A DNA stretch of 64,000 nucleotides from Solirubrobacterales bacterium (GTDB taxonomy: Bacteria; Actinomycetota; Thermoleophilia; Solirubrobacterales; Solirubrobacteraceae), in assembly GCA_019244395.1 (NCBI GenBank), contig JAFASQ010000352.1, positions 1 to 64,000 of the forward strand, written 5' to 3'. How positions within the stretch are numbered: the stretch's first letter is position 1; the number at the start of each line of letters is the position of its first letter. Shown here one piece after another: positions 8,180 through 17,625 of this stretch. A program made the position numbers and the translations under genes. The notes beneath the pieces were generated by a model. It worked only from the letters and a program-made list of their open reading frames with translations, did not search any database and was not told where the DNA came from.

Positions 8180-9786
8180 GCGAGGATTCATTCCGCGAGC
8201 AACTCGAGCAGCCGCTGACGCGACGGCAGGTACTGCACGGGGCGCTCGTCGGCGGCGCGACGATCAGCGCCGGCGGGCTGCTCTCCGCCTGCGGCGGCTC
8301 GATCTCCCCCGCGGTCCTTGTGCCGCCCCCGATCGAGCCGATCAAGGCCGGCGGCAGCGTGCGCATCGGGGCCACCGGCGGCGGCTCTAAGGACGTGATC
8401 GACGCCCATCTGCCGGCGGTCGACCCGGACATCATGCGCAACTGGAACCTGTACGAGTCGCTGGCCACGCGACCCGCCAACTTCGGCCCGCTCCAGATGC
8501 TGCTGGCGGAGTCGATCGAGCCCGAGAAGGGATCCGCGAAGACCTGGACCGTGAAGCTGAAGCCGGGACTCGAGTTCCACAACGGCAAGTCGGTCACCGC
8601 CGACGACGTGATCTTCTCGATCAATCGGATCATCGACCCCAAGAACCCCAAGGTGGGGGCGACTTCAATCGGCTACATCGATACGGCGAAGATGAAGAAG
8701 CTCGACAACCTCACGATCCGGATCCCGCTCAAGTTCCCCAATGCCACCTTCCCCGACGACATCGGCCAGTACTTCAACGCGATCGTGCCGGTCGGCTACG
8801 ACCCGAATAAGCCTGTCGGCACCGGCGCGTTCATGTACGAGAGCTTCACTCCGGGCCAGCAGAGCGTGTTCAAGCGCTTCCCCAACTACTGGGAGCACCC
8901 CAAGCCCTACGTGGACCAGCTGACGATCATCGACTTCACCGACGACACGGCGCGGGTCAACGCGCTCTTGGGGGGCGAGGTCGACGCGATCGACAACCTG
9001 CCCACCGGGGTGATCGCCGAGCTGCAGGGCAACAAGGCGCTTCGGGTGCTGGTCTCGGAGACGGGCGAGTGGCAGCCGTTCACGATGCGCGTCGACAAGT
9101 CCCCGTTCAACGACGTGCGCGTACGTCAGGCGTTCAGGCTCATGGTGAACCGCCCGCAGATGATCGAGCAGGTCCTGCTCCGCCAGGGACGACTCGCCAA
9201 CGACATGTACTCGCCGTACGACCCGGCGTACGCTGCCTCGCTGCCCCAACGCCACCAGGATCTGGAGCAGGCCAAGTCGCTGCTCAAGGCGGCCGGGCAC
9301 GAGGGCCTGGCCGTGGAGTTGGTCACCGGGCCGATCTTCCAGGGGGTCCAGGCCGCCGCCCAGGTGTTCGCCCAGCAGGCGAGCGCCGCCGGCGTCAAGG
9401 TGGCGATCAGGCAGGTCGACACGACCACCTTCTACGGGCCGAACTACCTCGGGTGGACGTTCGCGCAGGACTTCTGGGCCACGCGCCAGTACCTGCCGCA
9501 GGTCGCGCAGGGGAGCCTCCCCAGCTCCCCGTTCAACGAGACCCACTGGGCCGACCCGACGTTCATCAAGCTGATCCAGCAGGCCCGAGCCCAGCTGGAC
9601 GAGTCCAAGCGCAACGAGATCCTGCTCCACGCCCAGACGATCGAGTACGAGCGGGGGGGCTACATCATCCCCTATTTCTCTGACCAGGTCGATGCCTACA
9701 GCACCAAGCTCACAGGCTTCGAGCCGGCCAAGTCGGGGTTCCCGCTGGGCAACTACTGGTTCAAGAACGTGGGGTACAAGGCCTAG
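8176..9786 (+). CDS. ABC transporter substrate-binding protein, family 5 (SBP_bac_5), lipoprotein
   Basis: Tat-like RRQVLHGA signal with lipobox LLSACGG; family-5 core (YESLATRP..., FHNGKSVTADDVIFSINRI). Confidence 0.93.
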   Translation: MSEDSFREQLEQPLTRRQVLHGALVGGATISAGGLLSACGGSISPAVLVPPPIEPIKAGGSVRIGATGGGSKDVIDAHLPAVDPDIMRNWNLYESLATRPANFGPLQMLLAESIEPEKGSAKTWTVKLKPGLEFHNGKSVTADDVIFSINRIIDPKNPKVGATSIGYIDTAKMKKLDNLTIRIPLKFPNATFPDDIGQYFNAIVPVGYDPNKPVGTGAFMYESFTPGQQSVFKRFPNYWEHPKPYVDQLTIIDFTDDTARVNALLGGEVDAIDNLPTGVIAELQGNKALRVLVSETGEWQPFTMRVDKSPFNDVRVRQAFRLMVNRPQMIEQVLLRQGRLANDMYSPYDPAYAASLPQRHQDLEQAKSLLKAAGHEGLAVELVTGPIFQGVQAAAQVFAQQASAAGVKVAIRQVDTTTFYGPNYLGWTFAQDFWATRQYLPQVAQGSLPSSPFNETHWADPTFIKLIQQARAQLDESKRNEILLHAQTIEYERGGYIIPYFSDQVDAYSTKLTGFEPAKSGFPLGNYWFKNVGYKA

Positions 9787-9799
9787 TGAGGAGGGTGCG

Positions 9800-10753
9800 A
9801 TGAGCAAGTTCCTGATCAGGCGGATCATCTTCGGGATACTCACGCTGTTCCTCGTCTCGATCGTCGTGTTCGCGGCCACCCAGGCGCTGCCCGGGAACGC
9901 CGCGCGGGCGATCTTGGGGCGCAGTGCCACACCGGAGCGGGTGGCGGCTCTGACCGCCCAGCTGCATCTCAACCAATCGGTCGCCTCGCAGTACGGGCAC
10001 TGGCTCGGGGGAGTGCTGTCCGGCAACCTCGGGATCTCGGCCGCCACCCAGCAGTCGGTCGCCCACCTGATCGCCGGCCGGCTCGCGAACTCCGCCTTCC
10101 TGGTCCTGGTGGCGGCGATCGTCGCGCTGCCGCTGTCGATCGGGCTCGGGGTATGGATGGCGGTCAAGCGTGACCGCCCCGCCGACCACGTGCTGTCAAT
10201 GACCACGCTCGTGCTCGCGGCGCTGCCCGAGTTCGTGATCGGGATCGTGTTGGTCGTGCTGCTGGCCACGAACGTGGCCCACGTGTTCCCCGCGGTCTCG
10301 CTCGTGCCACCCGGTGAGCATGCGTGGGATGAGCCCAGCGTCGTGGTGCTCCCGGCCGCCACGTTGGTGATCGCCGTCACGCCCTACATCTCCCGGATCA
10401 TGCGCGCCTCGATGGTCGAGGTGCTCGAGTCCGACTACGTGACGATGGCGCGACTCAAGGGGCTGTCAAACCGCGTCGTGATCTGGCGCCACGCCGTGCC
10501 CAACGCGATCGTTCCGGCCATCCAGGTCTCCGCGCTCCAGCTCGCCTATATGGCCGGGGGGGTGGTCGTGATCGAGTTCGTCTTCTCCTACCCCGGGATG
10601 GGCGCCCAGCTGGTCGACTCCGTCGCCAACCGCGACGTGCCGGTCGTGCAGGCGCTGACGATCATCATCGCCGCGGTGTACGTGATCCTCAACCTCCTCG
10701 CCGACTTGGCGACGATCCTGGTCACCCCGCGACTGAGGACGGCGGGACGATGA
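9800..10753 (+). CDS. ABC transporter permease (DppB-like)
   Basis: MSKFLIRRIIFGILTLFLVSIVVFAATQALPGNAAR...; EAA loop. Confidence 0.92.
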   Translation: MSKFLIRRIIFGILTLFLVSIVVFAATQALPGNAARAILGRSATPERVAALTAQLHLNQSVASQYGHWLGGVLSGNLGISAATQQSVAHLIAGRLANSAFLVLVAAIVALPLSIGLGVWMAVKRDRPADHVLSMTTLVLAALPEFVIGIVLVVLLATNVAHVFPAVSLVPPGEHAWDEPSVVVLPAATLVIAVTPYISRIMRASMVEVLESDYVTMARLKGLSNRVVIWRHAVPNAIVPAIQVSALQLAYMAGGVVVIEFVFSYPGMGAQLVDSVANRDVPVVQALTIIIAAVYVILNLLADLATILVTPRLRTAGR

Positions 10754-11646
10754 GCGCCACGACGGCAACGGCCGAGCCGTTCGCCCCGGCGCCGGAGCCC
10801 GTCCGGCGCGGGCGAGCGGCGACGCTGGCGCGCGCAACGCTGGGGCAGTCGCGGGCGAAGGTCGGGCTGGTGATCTTCGTCTTGATCCTGGTCATCGTGA
10901 TCTTCGGGCCGCTGTTTGCGCCCCATTCGCCGACCGAGTTCGTCGCCGCCCCCAACAGCGGTTCCTCGTCGCACGCGCTGTTCGGTGCCGACAGTCTCGG
11001 GCGTGACGTCTGGAGCCGCTTCCTGTACGGCGGGCGGAGCATCCTGGGGCTGGCGCTCGCTGCGACGATCATCGGCGTCGGGCTGGGGCTGGTGATCGGA
11101 CTGAGCGCGGCATATCTCGGCGGCCTGGTCGACGAGGTGCTGATGCGGATCGCCGATGTGTTCATGGCCTTCCCGCAGATCGTGCTCGCGCTGCTGCTCG
11201 TATCTGCATTCGGCCCCAAGCTGTGGCTGATCGTGCTGACGGTCGGCATCTCCCACGCCCCGCGGGTCGCGCGGGTGATTCGCGGCGCCGCCCAGCAGCT
11301 GGTCGAGCGAGACTTCGTCAAGGCCGCCGAGGCGGTCGGCGAGCCGCGCCGGCGCGTGATCTTCGGTGAGCTCTTGCCCAACGTCACCAGCCCGCTGATG
11401 GTGGAGACGGGGCTGCGGCTGACCTACTCGATCGGGCTCATCGCGGCCATCAGCTTCCTTGGACTGGGGATCCAGCCGCCCCACGCCGACTGGGGGTTGA
11501 TGATCAACGAGAACCGGCTGTCGCTGATCGTGCAGCCATGGGGCGTGATGCTGCCGGTGATAGCGATCGCGCTGCTGACCATCAGCACCGGGCTGATGAC
11601 CGACAGCTACGCCCGAGTGGTGATCGGCATCGACCGAGGAGAGTGA
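10750..11646 (+). CDS. ABC transporter permease (DppC-like)
   Basis: GADSLGRDVWSRFLYGGRSILGLALAA; overlaps previous gene by 4 nt. Confidence 0.92.
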   Translation: MSATTATAEPFAPAPEPVRRGRAATLARATLGQSRAKVGLVIFVLILVIVIFGPLFAPHSPTEFVAAPNSGSSSHALFGADSLGRDVWSRFLYGGRSILGLALAATIIGVGLGLVIGLSAAYLGGLVDEVLMRIADVFMAFPQIVLALLLVSAFGPKLWLIVLTVGISHAPRVARVIRGAAQQLVERDFVKAAEAVGEPRRRVIFGELLPNVTSPLMVETGLRLTYSIGLIAAISFLGLGIQPPHADWGLMINENRLSLIVQPWGVMLPVIAIALLTISTGLMTDSYARVVIGIDRGE

Positions 11647-11647
11647 C

Positions 11648-13480
11648 ATGACCACGAGCACAGAGCCGGGGCCGCCGGCGAGTACCGGCGCCGTCCAGGT
11701 GCGCAACCTGCGCATCGAGTTGGTGCGCGACGGCACCGACGTCGTCGACGGGATCGTGATCGACGTGGTCGCCGGCGAGGTGCTGGGGCTGGTGGGCGAG
11801 TCGGGAAGCGGCAAGACCACGGTCGGGATGGCGCTGATGGGCTACACCCGCCCGGGCGGTCACGTCGTCGGCGGCGACGTGTTGATCGACGGGCACGATG
11901 TCCGCAAGATGGCCTTGGGCGAGCTGCGCCGGCTCCGCGGCGGCACCGTCGCGTACATCCCCCAGGACCCGGGCACGGCGCTCAACCCGGCGCTCCGGAT
12001 CGGACGCCAGCTGTCGGAGATGCTCGAGGCCCACATGGGCTCCACCGGCGAGCAGGAGCGCGACGCGAGGGTCCGTGAAGCGCTCGAGGAGGTGGCGCTC
12101 CCGGCCACGGACGACTTCCTGAAGCGCTACTCACACCAGCTCTCGGGGGGCCAGCAGCAGCGCGTGGCCATTGCGATGGCCTTCGCATGCCGGCCGCACG
12201 TGATCGTCTGCGACGAGCCGACCACGGGCCTCGACGTGACCACCCAGGCCCGGGTGCTGCAGACGATTCGCGAGCTGTGCCAGGACCACCAGGTCGCCGC
12301 GTTGTACGTGAGCCACGACCTGGCGGTCGTCGCCGAGCTCGCGGACAAGGTCGCGGTCATGTACGCAGGCCGGATCGTCGAGCGCGGGCCCCGCGAGGTG
12401 ATGTTCTCCCAGCCGCGCCACCCCTACACGCGCAGGCTGCTGCGGGCGGTGCCCGACCTGGAGGGAAAGCGCCCGATCGAGGGCATCCCAGGGCATGCGC
12501 CGCTGCCGGGACACCGGCCCCAGGGGTGCTTCTTCGAGCCGCGCTGTCTGCACGCCGTCGCGCGCTGCCGGGAGACGTTCCCCGAGGCGGTGCAGTACGA
12601 GCCCGGCCACTGGGTCTGCTGCTATCGCGCCGATGACACGCCAAAGGACGGCCCCGTGCTGGCGTCCGGGCGCGGCGAGGCGCCGGCGAGCTCCGGCGAA
12701 GTCGTGCTGAGCGCCGAGAAGCTGGACGCCCGCTACCTCCGCCGGCAGACGCTGTTCGACATCAACCTCGCGGTCGCCCGCAACGAGTGCCTGGCGCTGG
12801 TCGGAGAGTCGGGCAGCGGCAAGACGACGCTCGCCCGCTGCATCTCGGGCCTGCACCACACCTACACCGGCACGGTCAAGCTCGGCGAGGCCGCGCTGGC
12901 CCAGCGCGCGCGCCAGCGGAGCGCGGAGGCGCGCCAGCGGATTCAGTACATCTTCCAGAACCCGTACGCGTCGCTGAACCCGCGGCGCACCATCGGCCAG
13001 ACAATTGCGCGCCAGCTCGCGCTGTTCGATCCCGGCTCGGGGCGCGACCGCGGCGCGCGCGTGGAGCAGTGCCTCGAGCGGGTGGCGCTGTCGGCCAGGG
13101 CCGCCGATCGCTACCCGGACCAGCTCTCGGGCGGCGAGCGCCAGCGCGTCGCGATCGCGCGGGCGCTCGCGGCCGAGCCGTGGGTGCTTGTCTGCGACGA
13201 GATCACCTCCGCGCTCGACGTGTCGGTGCAGGCCGCGATCGTCGAGTTGCTGGCTGAGCTGCGCAAGCAGACCGGGCTCAGCATCCTGTTCATCACCCAC
13301 AACCTCGCCCTGATCCGTACGATCGCTGACCGCGTGTCCGTGATGACCGGGGGTCGGATCGTCGAGACCGGCCGGATCAACGAGGTGTTCGAGGCACCCA
13401 AGGCCGACTACACGAGGCAGCTCCTCGCCAACACCCCCACGATCGAGGCGGCTCTGGGCCACAATGGCCACGGGGCCTGA
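11648..13480 (+). CDS. ABC transporter ATP-binding protein, DppD-DppF fusion
   Basis: Two complete ATPase modules, each with Walker A (GESGSGKTT), signature (LSGGQQQR / LSGGERQR) and Walker B. Confidence 0.94.
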   Translation: MTTSTEPGPPASTGAVQVRNLRIELVRDGTDVVDGIVIDVVAGEVLGLVGESGSGKTTVGMALMGYTRPGGHVVGGDVLIDGHDVRKMALGELRRLRGGTVAYIPQDPGTALNPALRIGRQLSEMLEAHMGSTGEQERDARVREALEEVALPATDDFLKRYSHQLSGGQQQRVAIAMAFACRPHVIVCDEPTTGLDVTTQARVLQTIRELCQDHQVAALYVSHDLAVVAELADKVAVMYAGRIVERGPREVMFSQPRHPYTRRLLRAVPDLEGKRPIEGIPGHAPLPGHRPQGCFFEPRCLHAVARCRETFPEAVQYEPGHWVCCYRADDTPKDGPVLASGRGEAPASSGEVVLSAEKLDARYLRRQTLFDINLAVARNECLALVGESGSGKTTLARCISGLHHTYTGTVKLGEAALAQRARQRSAEARQRIQYIFQNPYASLNPRRTIGQTIARQLALFDPGSGRDRGARVEQCLERVALSARAADRYPDQLSGGERQRVAIARALAAEPWVLVCDEITSALDVSVQAAIVELLAELRKQTGLSILFITHNLALIRTIADRVSVMTGGRIVETGRINEVFEAPKADYTRQLLANTPTIEAALGHNGHGA

Positions 13481-14240
13481 GCACGCGATCGAGCCTCGCC
13501 TGCTCGGCCGGGCGCGCTTCGTCGACACCGGCGAGGAGGGCTGGCGGCCGACGGTGTTCTTCGGCGGCCTCGGGACAGACGTGAACGCCTTCTCCGTCAC
13601 CGAGTTCGCGCGCGATTTGCGCGAGCGGCTCGAGCTGCGCGTGATCAGCGTCGAGCGCAACGGGTTCGGGATGACCCCGTTCGATCCGTCGCTGGGTTAC
13701 GGCGACGCGGTGGACGACTTGGTATCGGTGCTCGAGGCGTTGCGGGTGCGGCGGTTTGCCGTGGTGGCGATCTCCGGCGGTGCGCCGTACGCGGCGGCGC
13801 TCGCGGCGAGACTTCCGCACCGCGTCCTCTCGCTGCATCTGGCGGCGGCGGCCGCGGGACCGCTCGTGGCTTCGTGCGGCACCGCCTCGGTGCTCTACGC
13901 CCAGCCGGCGCAGCTCGCGGCCGACCCGGCCCTGGCCCACGAGTGGCGGCTGCTCTGCTCCGAGCCGCTCCCGGATCTGAGCGGGCTCTACGCGCCGGCG
14001 TACCTGTACTGGGGCTTCGACGACGACGTGGTGCCGGTCGAGCACGTGCGCGAGTGGCGCCGGATCCTGCCGCGGGTGGCGGCGCTGCGGGGGTACCCCG
14101 GCGAGGGGCACGACGTGCAGTACCGCCACTGGGAGCAGATCCTGCGCGACGTGGCCGGGCTCGGCACGCAGCACCCGCACCCGCGCGCGCACGGCCCAGA
14201 ACTGAACCGCGACGCGGCGCCGGTCCCGGGTGAGGCATGA
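13464..14240 (+). CDS. Alpha/beta hydrolase
   Basis: Nucleophile elbow AISGGAPYAAALAARLP, C-terminal H-containing segment (GEGHDVQYRHWEQIL). Confidence 0.82.
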   Translation: MATGPEHAIEPRLLGRARFVDTGEEGWRPTVFFGGLGTDVNAFSVTEFARDLRERLELRVISVERNGFGMTPFDPSLGYGDAVDDLVSVLEALRVRRFAVVAISGGAPYAAALAARLPHRVLSLHLAAAAAGPLVASCGTASVLYAQPAQLAADPALAHEWRLLCSEPLPDLSGLYAPAYLYWGFDDDVVPVEHVREWRRILPRVAALRGYPGEGHDVQYRHWEQILRDVAGLGTQHPHPRAHGPELNRDAAPVPGEA

Positions 14241-15140
14241 ATGCTCTCCGAGGCGTTCATTACCTGCGCGGTGACCGGCGCCGGCGACACCGCCGGGCGC
14301 AGCGAGCACGTCCCGGTCACTCCGGATCAGATCGCCGATTCGGCGCTTGAGGCGGCGCGAGCCGGGGCGGCGGTTGTTCATATCCACGTGCGCGACCCAG
14401 TGAGTGCCCGCGGGGCGCGGGACCCGGGGCTGTTCCGCCACGTGATCGAGCGCATTCGCGACGCTTCTGATGTCGATCCGGTTCTCAACCTGACCGCCGG
14501 CATGGGCGGCGACCTGGTGCTGGGCGGCGTCGACTCGCCTCTGCCCCCCGATGTGGAGGGAACCGACATGGCCGGCGCGACCGAGCGGCTGGCTCACGTC
14601 GAGGACCTCATGCCCGAGATCTGCACGCTCGACTGCGGCACGATGAACTTCGCCGCCGGCGGCGAGTACATCATGGCCAACACGCCGGGCATGCTCCGGG
14701 CCATGGCCCGCCGCGTGCAGGCGCTCGGCGTCCGCCCCGAGCTCGAGGTATTCGACACGGGTCACCTGGTCCTCGTGCACGAGCTGGTCGCGGAGGGGCT
14801 GATCGACGATCCGCCCCTGATCCAGTTGTGCATGGGGATCCCCTACGGCGCGCCGGCCGATCTGGCCACCCTGCTGGCCATGGTGGCCCGGCTGCCGGCC
14901 GGAGCCGTCTACTCCGCGTTCGCCATCGGCCGCTTGCAGCTGCCATACGCGGCCCTCGCGCCGCTCCTCGGAGCCAACGTCCGGGTTGGTCTCGAGGACA
15001 ATCTGTACCTGTCGCGCGGGCGACTCGCCACCAACGCCGAGCTGGTGCAGCGCGCGGTCGGCCTGCTCGACGGCATGGGGGTGCGCGTGCTCGGGCCCGC
15101 CGAGGTGCGCGAGAAGCTCTCGCTGCGCGCCCGTGTCTGA
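14241..15140 (+). CDS. BKACE (DUF849) 3-keto acid cleavage enzyme, probable 3-dehydrocarnitine cleavage enzyme
   Basis: EAFITCAVTGAGDTAGRSEHVPVTPDQIADSALEAARAGAAVVHIHVRDP motif of DUF849; adjacency to carnitine dehydrogenase. Confidence 0.87.
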   Translation: MLSEAFITCAVTGAGDTAGRSEHVPVTPDQIADSALEAARAGAAVVHIHVRDPVSARGARDPGLFRHVIERIRDASDVDPVLNLTAGMGGDLVLGGVDSPLPPDVEGTDMAGATERLAHVEDLMPEICTLDCGTMNFAAGGEYIMANTPGMLRAMARRVQALGVRPELEVFDTGHLVLVHELVAEGLIDDPPLIQLCMGIPYGAPADLATLLAMVARLPAGAVYSAFAIGRLQLPYAALAPLLGANVRVGLEDNLYLSRGRLATNAELVQRAVGLLDGMGVRVLGPAEVREKLSLRARV

Positions 15141-16611
15141 GCTCCCCCTCCGTGTCGGGCTGCTCGGCGGCGGCGTAATCGGGGGCGGCTGGGCCGCCCG
15201 ATTCCTTCTCAACGGGGTCGACGTCAAGCTCTACGACCCGGACCCCGAGGCGCCCAGACACGTCGACCGGCTACTCGACAACGCCCGCCGCGCCTACGCC
15301 AAGCTCACGGTGTTGCCGCTCCCACCGGAAGGCTCGCTCACGTTTGTCGCCTCGCCGGAGGAGGCGGCAGTCGATGTCGGGCTGGTGCAGGAGTCGGCTC
15401 CCGAGCGCCTCGAGCTCAAGCAGCGCCTCCTCGCCGCGGCGAGCGCCGCCGCCGGGCCCGATGTCGTGTTCTCCTCTTCGACCTCGGGCCTGCGGCCGTC
15501 TTTGTTGCAGGCCCAGATGGCGCACCCGGAGCGGTTCACCGTCGGCCATCCCTTCAACCCGGTTTACCTTCTGCCGCTCGTCGAGCTGTGCGCCGGGGAG
15601 CGCACCTCCCCCGAGACCGTCAGCCGTGCGGCTGCCCTCTATCGCGCCGTCGGCATGCACCCGCTCGCTTTGCGCCACGAGATCGACGGCTTCATCGCCG
15701 ATCGCCTGCTCGAGGCCCTCTGGCGTGAGGCGCTGTGGCTGGTGCACGACGACGTGGCGACGGTGGCCGAGGTCGACGACGTGGTCCGCTACGGCGCCGG
15801 CCTGCGCTGGGCGATCATGGGGACCTTTCTCACCTACCGCCTGGCCGGCGGCGAGGCCGGCATGCGAGCGTTCATGGAGCACTTCGGTCCGGCCCTCGCG
15901 CTGCCGTGGACGAAGCTCGTCGACGTCCCTGAGCTGACGACCGAATTTCTTGACAAGGTCGCCCGGCAGTCTGACGCCCAGGCGGGTGGGCGAACCGTCG
16001 CCGAGCTCGAGCGTGAGCGTGACGACTCCCTCGTCGCGATCCTCCAGGCGCTGCGGACCCAAGGCACCGGCGCCGGCCTCACCGTGGCCGCCTGGGAGCG
16101 GGGTCTGCTGGATCTGGTCCCAGCGCCCTCGGCGGCTTCGCTCGACGGCGATGGGCCGCTTGCCCTCTACTCGCGCGAGATCCCCCCGGACTGGATCGAC
16201 TACAACGGCCACGTCACCGAGAGCCGCTACCTTGACCTGCTCGGCGAAGCCACCGACGCCCTGCTGCGCTACATCGGCGTCGACTCGGCCTACGTCGGCT
16301 CGGGTGGCAGCTACTACACGGTCGAGACCCACATCTCCCACCTCGGCCAGCTCTACGCCGGCGACCGCGTCCAGGCGGCGACCCAACTGCTCGGTTGGGA
16401 CGACAAGCGCCTGCATCTCTTCCACGTGATCACCCGAGTCGGGGAGGACACGCCGGTCGCCACCGGCGAGCACATGCTCGTTCACGTCGACGCGGCCGCT
16501 GGCCGCGCCTCGCCAGTCCGCGACGGCGTCCGCTGGCGGGTCGATGCCCTCGCCACCGCCCAAGCCGGCCTACCGCGGCCAAAGCGCGCCGGCCGGCGGA
16601 TCACCCTGTAG
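15133..16611 (+). CDS. L-carnitine dehydrogenase (3-hydroxyacyl-CoA DH fold) fused to C-terminal hotdog thioesterase
   Basis: GTG overlapping BKACE stop; Rossmann GLLGGGVIGGGWAARFLLNG, 3HCDH C-domain, then IPPDWIDYNGHVTESRYLDLLGEATDALL thioesterase domain. Confidence 0.87.
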   Translation: MSELPLRVGLLGGGVIGGGWAARFLLNGVDVKLYDPDPEAPRHVDRLLDNARRAYAKLTVLPLPPEGSLTFVASPEEAAVDVGLVQESAPERLELKQRLLAAASAAAGPDVVFSSSTSGLRPSLLQAQMAHPERFTVGHPFNPVYLLPLVELCAGERTSPETVSRAAALYRAVGMHPLALRHEIDGFIADRLLEALWREALWLVHDDVATVAEVDDVVRYGAGLRWAIMGTFLTYRLAGGEAGMRAFMEHFGPALALPWTKLVDVPELTTEFLDKVARQSDAQAGGRTVAELERERDDSLVAILQALRTQGTGAGLTVAAWERGLLDLVPAPSAASLDGDGPLALYSREIPPDWIDYNGHVTESRYLDLLGEATDALLRYIGVDSAYVGSGGSYYTVETHISHLGQLYAGDRVQAATQLLGWDDKRLHLFHVITRVGEDTPVATGEHMLVHVDAAAGRASPVRDGVRWRVDALATAQAGLPRPKRAGRRITL

Positions 16612-16639
16612 GGCCGGCCCGGCCCGGGGGCCAGGCCCC

Positions 16640-17040
16640 GCCCCCACCTGCCGGCGCCCGGCGGCCCAACGGCCCTGCCGGCGCCCGGCGGCCCAACGGC
16701 CCCGCCGGCGCCACCCGGCCTGCCGGCCTCAAACCGCCCCGCCGCCCTCAAACCGCCCCGCCGGCCTCAACTGCCCGTCCTGCCGGCCCACCAGCCCACG
16801 CCGGGCGCCACCCCGCTCTGCCGGCCTCAAACCGCCCCGCAGGCCTCAAACCGCCGGTCCTGCCGGCGCCACCAGCCCACGACGGGCGCCACCCGCCCTG
16901 TCGTCGCCACCGGCCCAGATACGGGTCACGCCGGCGGCTCGCGCTGTCGGCCCTCGCCGCTCGCGCTGTCGGCCTCTCGAATCGCGCTGTCGGCCCTGCG
17001 GCTCCCGCTGTCGCCCTCGCGGATCGCGTTCGCCGGCCGC
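16640..17040. repeat. Degenerate GC-rich tandem repeats (several unit types)
   Basis: Recurring CTGCCGGCGCCCGGCGGCCCAACGGCC, CTGCCGGCCTCAAACCGCCCCG and CTCGCGCTGTCGGCC blocks. Confidence 0.8.
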
Positions 17041-17053
17041 CACCGGTCTCGCA

Positions 17054-17170
17054 CCGGTGCAAAAGTCCCCAAACTCCCCCCGCCGGCGCCCGATTTCTGC
17101 ACATAAGCACGCCGACGATGCTTATTGAACGAAAGTGCGCCGGCGGCGCCCGGTTTTGCGCCTTTTGCAT
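17054..17170. repeat. Copy 1 of ~117-bp palindromic repeat element with central hairpin
   Basis: CCGGTGCAAAAG...ATAAGCA-N9-TGCTTAT...CGAAAGT...CCGGTTTT...CTTTTGCA; shares layout and spacing with 37870-37987. Confidence 0.75.
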
Positions 17171-17269
17171 CGTCGTCGGCACCCGAGCGGCGGAACCGGC
17201 ACTGGCCGTCGCGCCCGCCCGATACTGCGCACCGAAACTCGCCGCGTCTGCCCAAGTCCGGCCCCGGCG

Positions 17270-17560
17270 TCGGCGATCCAGGACCAGGCAGGGGTCCCCG
17301 CTCGACGGCCAGCGCGCGCCGGCGGTCGACCACACGCCCCGCCGTGATCCACGTCCAAGCGCGCGCCGGCGATCCAGGACCAATCGCGCGCCGGCGATCG
17401 ACCGCCAACGCCCCACCCGCGATCCAGGACCAATCGCGCGCCGGCGATAGACCACCGCGCCCGCCGCGCGGTCCACATGCAACTCCGCGCCTGCGATCCA
17501 GGACCAATCGGGCGCCGGCGATCGATCACCAAGCCCCGCCGGCGAGCTACCGCAGCACAC
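17270..17560. repeat. ~24-25 bp tandem repeat array
   Basis: GATCCAGGACCAATCGCGCGCCGGC-like units; exact GATCCAGGACCA starts at 17275, 17371, 17421, 17494 (intervals near multiples of 24-25). Confidence 0.8.
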
Positions 17561-17625
17561 ACCCCGACCCGGCGGACCACGCCCTCCGGGCGCGCAACGA
17601 ATTCCTCCCATCCCTTGACAAATTA

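Noticed and set aside
12131-15227. Minus-strand ORFs of 500-600 aa opposite the ABC/BKACE genes
   Set aside because: Shadow ORFs; the plus strand carries unmistakable family motifs.
17270-17560. CRISPR-like array (GATCCAGGACCAATCGCGCGCCGGC repeats)
   Set aside because: Intervals vary (96, 50, 73) and the intervening sequence is itself related at ~24-bp periodicity; no cas genes. Better explained as a degenerate tandem repeat.
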